Source: Bacteroidota bacterium
GTDB taxonomy: Bacteria > Bacteroidota > Bacteroidia > Chitinophagales > Chitinophagaceae
Direction of reading: 5' to 3'
DNA: 23,947 nt
Assembly (NCBI GenBank): GCA_023429985.1
Contig: JAEZCV010000193.1
Span: 1-23,947 of the forward strand
The position numbers were made by a program, and so were the translations under genes. Positions 15,205-21,815 of the stretch are shown here, piece by piece. Every line of letters starts with the position of its first letter. The stretch's first letter is position 1. Below the pieces are notes generated by a model. That model was not told the DNA's origin. It was given only the letters and a program-made list of their open reading frames with translations, and searched no databases.

Positions 15205-15269
15205 TGATAAAGATCATCTAAATCATTGATGGGTGTCACAGAAGTAAGAATGGGTGGCTAATAGTTTTG
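15205..15269 (+). promoter_or_regulatory. nosZ promoter with tandem Crp/Fnr-like boxes
   Basis: A perfect -7 element TAGTTTTG lies at 15262-15269, with predicted start of transcription near 15273 and a leader of about 70 bases. Two boxes lie upstream: TGATAAAGATCA (15205-15216, perfect inverted repeat) and TGATGGGTGTCA (15227-15238, within TTGAT-N4-GTCAC). Their centres are 22 bp apart, at about -62.5 and -40.5. No -33 TTTG is seen, as expected of an activator-dependent promoter. The REC-Crp protein encoded in this window is the candidate activator. Confidence 0.7.
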
Positions 15270-15343
15270 CCGAATAAAGGATATCAAGGTCTTTTTTAAA
15301 AACCTGAGATCCTTTCCAAAACTTAAATTTTAAAACCACTCAC

Positions 15344-17353
15344 ATGTCACTCCCATCAATTAAAACATTAACGATCCTTGCAGTTATCACCGCATTGGCC
15401 GGTTCGCTGTTTAGCTGCAAACCCAAAGGTGCTGAGGCCGCCATTACCGGATCATCAGGACAGGCTTTTGTTGCTCCCGGCAAGTATGATGAATTTTACA
15501 ATGTAGTTTCCGGAGGTTTTAATGGCCAGATGAGTATATATGGTTTGCCTTCAGGCCGTATGTTCCGCATCATTCCTGTTTTTTCGCAGCATCCGGAAAA
15601 TGGATATGGTTTCAGTGAAGAAACCAAGCCCATGTTAAACACTTCTCATGGTTTTGTTCCGTGGGACGACCTTCACCACATAGCTCTTTCTACAACCAAG
15701 GGTGAGCATGACGGACGCTGGGCTTTTGGAAATGCCAATAATACGCCCCGCATTGCCCGTGTAAGCATGTCGACATTTAAAACGGAGGAAATTATTGAGA
15801 TCCCAAACAGTGCAGGTAATCACTCCTCTCCTTTTATTACCGAAAATACTGAATACGTTGTAGCCGGAACGAGGTTTTCTGTTCCATCGGACGGACAGAA
15901 AGATGTACCTATCAATACCTATAAAGAAAACTTTAAAGGAACCATCAGTTTTATTGCTGTTGACCAGCAAACCGGCAGAATGGGAATTGACTTCCAGGTT
16001 CTGTTGCCCGGCGTAAACTTTGACCTTGCACGCGCAGGAAAAGGAAAATCTAAAGACTGGTTTTTCTTCAGCTGCTATAATTCAGAAAAAGCCAATACAC
16101 TTCTTGAAGTAAATGCTTCTGCCAAAGACAAGGATTTTATTATGGCAATAAACTGGAAGAAAGCCCAGGAATATGCCCGTGCAGGCAAGGCCAAAAAACA
16201 ATCTGTTCGCTATGCGCATAATGTTTTTGATGAAGAAACCCATACTGCTACTTCTACCATTAAAACCGAAGTAATGGTACTGGATCCAAAGGATTGTCCT
16301 GATATGGTTTATTTTATTCCATGTCCCAAATCTCCCCACGGATGTGATACCGATCCTACAGGTGAATATATTGTAGGAAGCGGAAAGCTTGCCGCTATCA
16401 TTCCGGTATTCTCATTTACTAAAATGCAAAAAGCCATCGCTGATAAAAACTATGATGGTAATTATGATGGCATTCCTGTGCTGAATTACGATGCAGTATT
16501 GCATGGTGAAGTGCAAAAGCCCGGTCTTGGTCCATTACATACCGAGTTTGACGGCAAAGGAAATGCTTACACTTCATTCTTTGTTTCTTCGGAAATTGTA
16601 AAGTGGGATATTAAAACACTAAAGGTGCTTGACCGTGTGCCTACCTATTATTCCATTGGTCACCTTTCAGTACCCGGCGGACCTACTGTAAAGCCTTATG
16701 GTAAATATGTTGTTGCCTATAACAAGATCACCAAAGATCGTTACCTGCCAACTGGTCCGGAACTTACACAAAGTGCACAGTTGTATGATATCAGCGGTGA
16801 AAAAATGAAACTGATACTTGATTTCCCCACTGTAGGTGAGCCTCACTATGCTGAGTCTATTCCTGCAGAACTGATAATGAAGAACAGTAAAAAGATCTAT
16901 AAAATTGAAGAGAACAAACATCCATATGTTGCTAAAGGCGAAAAGGAAGCAAGAGTAGAGCGTAAAGGAAAAGAGGTACACGTGTACATGACTGCTATAA
17001 GGTCGCACTTAACTCCGGATAATATTGAAGGTGTTGAACTGGGAGATGATGTATACTTCCACGTTACCAACCTGGAACAGGATTGGGATGTACCACATGG
17101 TTTTGCTGTAAAGGGTGCCAACAATGCAGAAATCCTGGTGATGCCTGGTGAAACCCAAACATTGAAATGGACTCCGGACAGGGTTGGGATATTTCCTTTC
17201 TATTGCACCGATTTTTGCTCAGCCTTACACCAGGAAATGCAGGGATATTTAAGGGTGTCTCCGGCAGGAAGTAAAGTTCCTCTTGCCTTCAGCACCGGAA
17301 CAAACCTTCCTGCAGCTTCCAAACCATCTGGCAATTCAACTTCACCAAATTAA
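15344..17353 (+). CDS. nosZ: Nitrous oxide reductase NosZ, clade II type
   Basis: A 669-residue periplasmic enzyme reducing N2O to N2, the last step of denitrification. The signal peptide is not Tat: residues 1-25 end LAGSLFSC, a lipobox with C25, so membrane anchoring is likely. The beta-propeller has seven His suited to bind the CuZ cluster: H111 and H112 (DDLHHIALS), H160 (GNHSSPF), H332 (SPHGCD), H399 (GPLHTEF), H440 (IGHLSV) and H501 (GEPHYAE). The cupredoxin domain has CuA ligands H585 (DVPHGF), C621, C625, H629 and M632 in CTDFCSALHQEM. The Sec-type export and CTDFC motif place it in clade II. It is the first gene of the nos series and has a two-box activator-dependent promoter. Confidence 0.98.
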   Translation: MSLPSIKTLTILAVITALAGSLFSCKPKGAEAAITGSSGQAFVAPGKYDEFYNVVSGGFNGQMSIYGLPSGRMFRIIPVFSQHPENGYGFSEETKPMLNTSHGFVPWDDLHHIALSTTKGEHDGRWAFGNANNTPRIARVSMSTFKTEEIIEIPNSAGNHSSPFITENTEYVVAGTRFSVPSDGQKDVPINTYKENFKGTISFIAVDQQTGRMGIDFQVLLPGVNFDLARAGKGKSKDWFFFSCYNSEKANTLLEVNASAKDKDFIMAINWKKAQEYARAGKAKKQSVRYAHNVFDEETHTATSTIKTEVMVLDPKDCPDMVYFIPCPKSPHGCDTDPTGEYIVGSGKLAAIIPVFSFTKMQKAIADKNYDGNYDGIPVLNYDAVLHGEVQKPGLGPLHTEFDGKGNAYTSFFVSSEIVKWDIKTLKVLDRVPTYYSIGHLSVPGGPTVKPYGKYVVAYNKITKDRYLPTGPELTQSAQLYDISGEKMKLILDFPTVGEPHYAESIPAELIMKNSKKIYKIEENKHPYVAKGEKEARVERKGKEVHVYMTAIRSHLTPDNIEGVELGDDVYFHVTNLEQDWDVPHGFAVKGANNAEILVMPGETQTLKWTPDRVGIFPFYCTDFCSALHQEMQGYLRVSPAGSKVPLAFSTGTNLPAASKPSGNSTSPN

Positions 17354-17358
17354 TAGCA

Positions 17359-17380
17359 GGAGGTGGTGAAAGCCACCTTC
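17359..17380 (+). other. Intercistronic hairpin between nosZ and the fasciclin gene
   Basis: GGAGGTGG (17359-17366) pairs with CCACCTTC (17373-17380, one G-U pair) around a TGAAAG loop. The T-run before the next ATG begins nine bases later, so this is not a standard terminator. It may protect the nosZ 3' end or lower expression of downstream genes. Confidence 0.5.
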
Positions 17381-17395
17381 CTTAAAACATTTTTT

Positions 17396-17947
17396 ATGAA
17401 AAAGTTATTCTTCCTCTCCATTGCATCCATAGTTATTATGTCGTGCAATGACGCTGAAAATACAACAGCAAATACATCAAATGATGTAGTTCTAACCGGG
17501 GGACAATCGGCGGTGCAGGATGATGAATCCCAAAAGGATGTTGTGAAAGTGGCCGCGGGTTCAGCTGATCACACCACTTTAGTTGCTGCTGTAAAACAGG
17601 CCGAACTGGTTGATGCATTGTCCAATGCCGGACCGTTCACCGTTTTTGCACCCACAAATGCAGCCTTTGAAAAACTGCCGGCAGGTACAGTTGAAAATCT
17701 GCTGAAGCCTGAAAACAAGGAAAAACTTCAGGACATATTACAGTACCATGTTTATGTAGGAAGTTTGAAAACAGATTATATGAACGATGGGCAAACCCTC
17801 AACCAGGTAAATGGGGGAAATATCACCATATCAAAAAATGCAGAAGGTAAGATTGTGCTGAATCAATCTGCCAACATCATTGCAAGTATACCTGCAGCTA
17901 ATGGCATCATCCATGTAATTGATGCCGTATTGCTACCTGCACAATAA
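17396..17947 (+). CDS. Fasciclin-domain lipoprotein in the nos operon
   Basis: A 183-residue lipoprotein. The ATG at 17396 is preferred over an in-frame GTG at 17363 because it begins a signal peptide (MKKLFFLSIASIVIMSC, lipid attachment at C17). A single FAS1 domain follows from about 45 to the end: HTTLVAAVKQAELVDALSN, FTVFAPTNAAFEKLP (H1-type motif), LQDILQYHVYVG (H2-type motif), and NGIIHVIDAVLLP. FAS1 domains mediate adhesion and protein-protein contacts, usually outside the cell. Lying 42 bases after nosZ and before the nos accessory genes, it may scaffold NosZ or its electron donors at the membrane surface. That role is inference. Confidence 0.88.
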   Translation: MKKLFFLSIASIVIMSCNDAENTTANTSNDVVLTGGQSAVQDDESQKDVVKVAAGSADHTTLVAAVKQAELVDALSNAGPFTVFAPTNAAFEKLPAGTVENLLKPENKEKLQDILQYHVYVGSLKTDYMNDGQTLNQVNGGNITISKNAEGKIVLNQSANIIASIPAANGIIHVIDAVLLPAQ

Positions 17948-17968
17948 TTTTTTCATTTATTCCTCAGC

Positions 17969-17994
17969 ATCTTTCCCGCTTTTGCGGGGAAGAT
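17969..17994 (+). other. Strong intercistronic hairpin after the fasciclin gene
   Basis: An 11-bp stem, ATCTTTCCCGC with GCGGGGAAGAT, closes on TTTT. No T-tract follows on either strand, so a transcript-stabilising or processing element is more likely than a terminator. It lies within the collinear nos series, 23 bases before the next start codon. Confidence 0.55.
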
Positions 17995-18016
17995 ACCGGG
18001 GAGATAAGAAGAGAAC

Positions 18017-18679
18017 ATGAATAAGCTTAGTAAAACTTCGAGAATCATCCTGGCCATTGCCTCACTATCATTGATTGCAACCTATTTTTTGCCTGTATGG
18101 TTCATTTACCTTTTAGCACCTCAATATCCCGAAGGTTTAACCATGCAGATCTGGCTGAATAAACTTACAGGCGAAGTGGAAATCATCAATGGCTTGAACC
18201 ATTATATTGGAATGAAGCATATTAGTGTTGAAATGTTTCCGGAATTTACCTACCTCGTTTACATATTAGGAGTATTCATTGTTTTTGGATTAGCTGTAGC
18301 CATTAGTGGTAATAAAAAACTGCTGGTAGGCTATATGACATTAACCGTGCTGGGTGCAGTTGCTGCCCTTTATGATTTTTACAGCTGGGGATATGATTAT
18401 GGCCACAACCTGGATCCTACAGCCGCAATTCAAATTCCCGGTTTTAGTTACCAGCCTCCTGTGATTGGTCACAAAACACTATTAAATTTCGACGCTTACT
18501 CTTATCCCGACAGTGGCGGCTGGGTGGTGATTGTATCAAGCCTGGTATTTTTTGCAGTTTGGTTTTTTGAAAGAAGGAAAACGAAGCTTCAAATAAAAAC
18601 AATTGCAAAAGAAAAAAGCATTGAGGCCACTCCGGCATTTACCAATGCCAGAATAACCGGCGAAACCATTGCACTCTGA
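18017..18679 (+). CDS. NosB-like integral membrane protein of the nos operon
   Basis: A 220-residue inner-membrane protein with four helices (about 10-33, 77-96, 102-122, 169-187). A conserved-looking extracytoplasmic loop follows helix 1: LLAPQYPEGLTMQIWLNK, then INGLNHYIGMKHI, with several His and Met that could bind copper or contact a partner. The position between nosZ and nosD and the four-helix topology match NosB, a membrane protein of unknown function characteristic of clade II nos clusters; the symbol is withheld because I cannot align it. It is followed 14 bases later by nosD. A role in NosZ maturation, copper supply or electron transfer is possible. Confidence 0.7.
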   Translation: MNKLSKTSRIILAIASLSLIATYFLPVWFIYLLAPQYPEGLTMQIWLNKLTGEVEIINGLNHYIGMKHISVEMFPEFTYLVYILGVFIVFGLAVAISGNKKLLVGYMTLTVLGAVAALYDFYSWGYDYGHNLDPTAAIQIPGFSYQPPVIGHKTLLNFDAYSYPDSGGWVVIVSSLVFFAVWFFERRKTKLQIKTIAKEKSIEATPAFTNARITGETIAL

Positions 18680-18693
18680 TCTTAAAAAAACCA

Positions 18694-19929
18694 TTGAAAA
18701 TTCCATTTCTCATATTGATCCTTATAATTCAACCGGCAATTTTATTTGCGGGAATTATTAAAGTTGGAAAACAGGAAGTTATTTCCACCCTTAGAAAGGG
18801 CATAGAGATTGCCCGGCCGGGCGATACCATTCTCTTACAAAAGGGAGTTTACAAAGAAGAGGAATTGATCATTGAAAAGTCAATTGTAATTATAGGAGTT
18901 GACAATCCCGTGCTGGATGGAGAAAACAAATACCAGATACTCACATTAACCGGGAATGGAATTATTATCAGAGGCATCAGCTTCAGGAATTCGGGCTATT
19001 CGTCAATGAATGACCTGGCTTCTATTGGAGTTATAAATGCCACCAACATCATTATTGAAAATAACACCATTACAGATGCCTATTTTGCCATGCACATTGC
19101 CAACGTTAGTTCGGGTATCATAAGGAATAATATTATAAAAGGAACGCCTAAAAACGAACAAACTTCAGGCAATGGAATTCATTTATGGAAATGTGAGAAA
19201 ATGCTTGTTGAAGGAAATGTAATCAATGGGCACAGGGATGGAATTTATTTTGAATTTGTTACACATTCCATGGCAATAGAAAATTTGAGTTACGGGAATA
19301 TCAGGTATGGACTACACTTTATGTTTTCGCATAATGACGCTTACCTTGAGAACACCTTTAAAAACAATGGTGCCGGCGTTGCGGTAATGTATTCAAAGCA
19401 TGTACTCATGCAAAGAAATAATTTTGAAAAGAACTGGGGCGCCAATGCTTATGGCTTATTATTGAAAGAAATTTCGGACGGGCAGATCCTGGAAAACAAT
19501 TTTTCGGGTAATACTGTTGGAATTTTTATGGAAAGCACCAACAGGATTGATATGCTGCTGAACCAGTTTGAAGATAATGGCTGGGCATTGAAAATACAGG
19601 CAAGTTGTGAAGACAATATTATTCACCACAACAATTTTGTTGGGAACAGTTTTGACGTTGCCACCAACAGCTCAAAATCATTCAACAGATTTTATAATAA
19701 TTACTGGGATAAATACGAAGGATATAATATTGATCATGACGCTACCGGAGATGTGGCCTTTCATCCTGTAAGCATGTACTCCATGGTAATGGAGCAAAAC
19801 CCGGATGCAGTGGTACTACTCAGGAGCTTTATGGTTTCGTTGCTGGATAAAGCAGAAAAAGCGTTACCCAGCATTACTCCCGAAAACATGAAGGACGAAG
19901 CACCTTTAATGAAACCATTAAAATTATGA
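18694..19929 (+). CDS. nosD: NosD, periplasmic beta-helix maturation protein
   Basis: A 411-residue exported protein required for assembly of the NosZ CuZ site, working with the NosFY transporter. The TTG at 18694 begins a clear signal peptide (KIPFLILILIIQPAILFAG); no ATG fits. The mature part is a right-handed parallel beta-helix of the NosD/CASH type: repeated N-rich turns such as NATNIIIENNTITDAYFAMHI, GNGIHLWKCE, NGHRDGIYFEFV and NIRYGLHFMFSHND. The last two match NosD-specific sequences. It overlaps nosF by four bases (ATGA), indicating translational coupling. Length is typical. Confidence 0.95.
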   Translation: MKIPFLILILIIQPAILFAGIIKVGKQEVISTLRKGIEIARPGDTILLQKGVYKEEELIIEKSIVIIGVDNPVLDGENKYQILTLTGNGIIIRGISFRNSGYSSMNDLASIGVINATNIIIENNTITDAYFAMHIANVSSGIIRNNIIKGTPKNEQTSGNGIHLWKCEKMLVEGNVINGHRDGIYFEFVTHSMAIENLSYGNIRYGLHFMFSHNDAYLENTFKNNGAGVAVMYSKHVLMQRNNFEKNWGANAYGLLLKEISDGQILENNFSGNTVGIFMESTNRIDMLLNQFEDNGWALKIQASCEDNIIHHNNFVGNSFDVATNSSKSFNRFYNNYWDKYEGYNIDHDATGDVAFHPVSMYSMVMEQNPDAVVLLRSFMVSLLDKAEKALPSITPENMKDEAPLMKPLKL

Positions 19930-20678
19930 TCTCCATTAAAAAAATACAGAAGCATTTTAAAAAACTGGAGGCATTACACCAGGTGAATGCGGAACTCCAT
20001 GCAGGCCAGGTGATATCCTTAATTGGTCCGAACGGATCGGGCAAGACCACTCTTATAAAATCAATTTTAGGACTGGTAAAACCCGACAGTGGCAACATTC
20101 TGTTTAACGGAGTTCCTATAAATAATAATGTGAATTATCGCAGCAGGATCGGTTATATGCCACAAATCGGGCGTTATCCCGATAATATGAAGATTGGGCA
20201 GTTATTTAACATGATTAAAAACCTTCGCGGCAAAGAACAGGTAATTGATGAAGAACTATACTACCAATTCGGGCTCGATAAAATTCTTGACAAAAGCATG
20301 CGCACACTTTCGGGCGGAACAAGACAAAAAGTAAGTGCGGCACTTGCTTTTATGTTCAATCCGGAAGTATTGATCCTTGATGAACCAACTGCAGGACTGG
20401 ATCCTTTGTCGAGTGAAATTTTAAAAGATAAGGTGATTAAAGAAAAGGAAAAAGGAAAGCTCATTCTCATTACCTCCCATGTTTTAAGTGACCTTGAAGA
20501 AATTACCACCGACGTTATGTACCTGCAAGATGGGAAACTTATGTTCTTTAATCCACTTGAAAAACTTCAGCTGGAAACAGGTGAGATCAGGCTCGCCAGG
20601 ATCATTTCTTTTTATATGAAACATGGTCTGCCTTCATCATTGAAAGTTGCTCATTTAAAAATTGCGGGTCATGCTTAA
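19926..20678 (+). CDS. nosF: NosF, ATPase subunit of the NosDFY ABC system
   Basis: A 250-residue cytoplasmic ABC ATPase. It has Walker A GPNGSGKTT (34-42), a Q-loop at GYMPQIGRYP, the signature LSGGTRQK, Walker B VLILDEPTAGLDP, and the switch His in ITSHVLSDLEE. With NosY it powers the transport step that supplies sulfur or another component for CuZ assembly together with NosD. It overlaps nosD by four bases and nosY by eight. Shorter than some proteobacterial NosF (about 300 residues), but all nucleotide-binding motifs are present. Confidence 0.95.
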   Translation: MISIKKIQKHFKKLEALHQVNAELHAGQVISLIGPNGSGKTTLIKSILGLVKPDSGNILFNGVPINNNVNYRSRIGYMPQIGRYPDNMKIGQLFNMIKNLRGKEQVIDEELYYQFGLDKILDKSMRTLSGGTRQKVSAALAFMFNPEVLILDEPTAGLDPLSSEILKDKVIKEKEKGKLILITSHVLSDLEEITTDVMYLQDGKLMFFNPLEKLQLETGEIRLARIISFYMKHGLPSSLKVAHLKIAGHA

Positions 20679-21438
20679 GATTTCGAAATATGTACTGTAC
20701 GACATACTGCGTAATAAGGTAATGATAGCGTACACAATTTTTTTGTTTATAGTTTCAGTAAGTCTTTTTCAACTTGAAGACAATAGTGCCAAGGCCATGC
20801 TAAGCCTTTTAAATATTGTGTTGATCGTTGTTCCTTTGATAAGCCTCGTGTTCTCTACCATTCATTGGTACAATTCCTATGAGTTCATTGAGCTGATGCT
20901 CACACAACCCATTAGCCGCAAGAAAGTGATCTTAAGTGAATTTCTTGGGATCAGCTGTTCATTAATGACGGCATTTCTCATTGGAGTGGGCATTCCAATT
21001 ATGATGTTCCACTTCAATGAAACGGGTGTGTCAATGATACTCGTTGGCATGCTACTAAGCCTGGTATTTACATCCATTGCTTTTCTTGCCTCCGTAAAAT
21101 CAAAAGACAAGGCAAAAGGTATAGGGCTTGCACTGATGCTGTGGTTTTATTTTGCCCTGATATACGACGGACTTGTTTTGCTGATACTTTTTGGTTTCAG
21201 CGATTACCCTTTACAAACCATCACCCTTATACTATCAGGCCTTAATCCAATTGATCTGGGTCGCATTTATATTATGCTGAACATGGATATCAGTGCGCTG
21301 ATGGGATATACAGGTGCCAGCATCAAAGATTTTTTGGGAAGTGGTACAGGAATCTTTTTTACCCTCATTACAATGCTGTTCTGGATTATGGCACCCTTGC
21401 TCCTCGCCATCAAATCGTTCAATAAAAAAGACCTCTAA
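20671..21438 (+). CDS. nosY: NosY, membrane permease of the NosDFY ABC system
   Basis: A 255-residue permease with six predicted helices. The ATG at 20671 overlaps the end of nosF (ATGCTTAA) and is preferred over the in-frame TTG at 20662. Signature stretches include YVLYDILRNKVMIAYTIFLF at the N-terminus, FIELMLTQPISRKKVILSEF (coupling region toward NosF) and LILSGLNPIDLGRI near the end, all as in NosY/ABC-2-type permeases. It completes the CuZ-assembly transporter. norC follows after five bases. Confidence 0.94.
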   Translation: MLKISKYVLYDILRNKVMIAYTIFLFIVSVSLFQLEDNSAKAMLSLLNIVLIVVPLISLVFSTIHWYNSYEFIELMLTQPISRKKVILSEFLGISCSLMTAFLIGVGIPIMMFHFNETGVSMILVGMLLSLVFTSIAFLASVKSKDKAKGIGLALMLWFYFALIYDGLVLLILFGFSDYPLQTITLILSGLNPIDLGRIYIMLNMDISALMGYTGASIKDFLGSGTGIFFTLITMLFWIMAPLLLAIKSFNKKDL

Positions 21439-21443
21439 AGTAT

Positions 21444-21815
21444 ATGGCAAGGTTTGTCATTTATGTATTGCTGATCGTTGGTTTTGCAACCTATAGCTTT
21501 ATCATTTATACAAGTGCCACGGAATTCAAACATGCAAATACTGCTGTGGACACTGAAAAGATTAAAAAAGGAAAGTTGTTATACCAGCAATATAATTGCC
21601 AGGCCTGTCACCAGGTTTTTGGACTGGGAGGATATCTGGGCCCTGATCTTACACATGCCATTTCTGATCCGGCAAGAGGTGAAAATATGATAATTGCCAT
21701 GTTGAAATCAGGAGGAAGCCGGATGCCTGACTTCAAACTAAAAGAAGAAGAAATAGATGCTTTAGTGAATTACCTCAAACATATTGATGCAGCAGCCAGC
21801 ACTAATAAAAACTGA
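21444..21815 (+). CDS. norC: NorC-like membrane-anchored cytochrome c
   Basis: A 123-residue protein with one N-terminal membrane anchor (about 3-23) and a periplasmic monoheme cytochrome c domain. Heme motif CQACH (C52, C55, H56) and axial M94 in SRMPDF align with NorC, the small subunit of cNOR, as do KKGKLLYQQYNCQACH and GLGGYLGPDL. It follows nosY by five bases and overlaps the NorB-like gene by 29 bases. NorC normally passes electrons to NorB. Because that NorB is unusual, this cytochrome may instead deliver electrons to another partner such as NosZ. Confidence 0.88.
   Translation: MARFVIYVLLIVGFATYSFIIYTSATEFKHANTAVDTEKIKKGKLLYQQYNCQACHQVFGLGGYLGPDLTHAISDPARGENMIIAMLKSGGSRMPDFKLKEEEIDALVNYLKHIDAAASTNKN

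Noticed and set aside
17969..17994. Hairpin read as a terminator ending the nosZ-fasciclin transcript
   Set aside because: No T-tract on either side and collinear nos genes continue directly after it.
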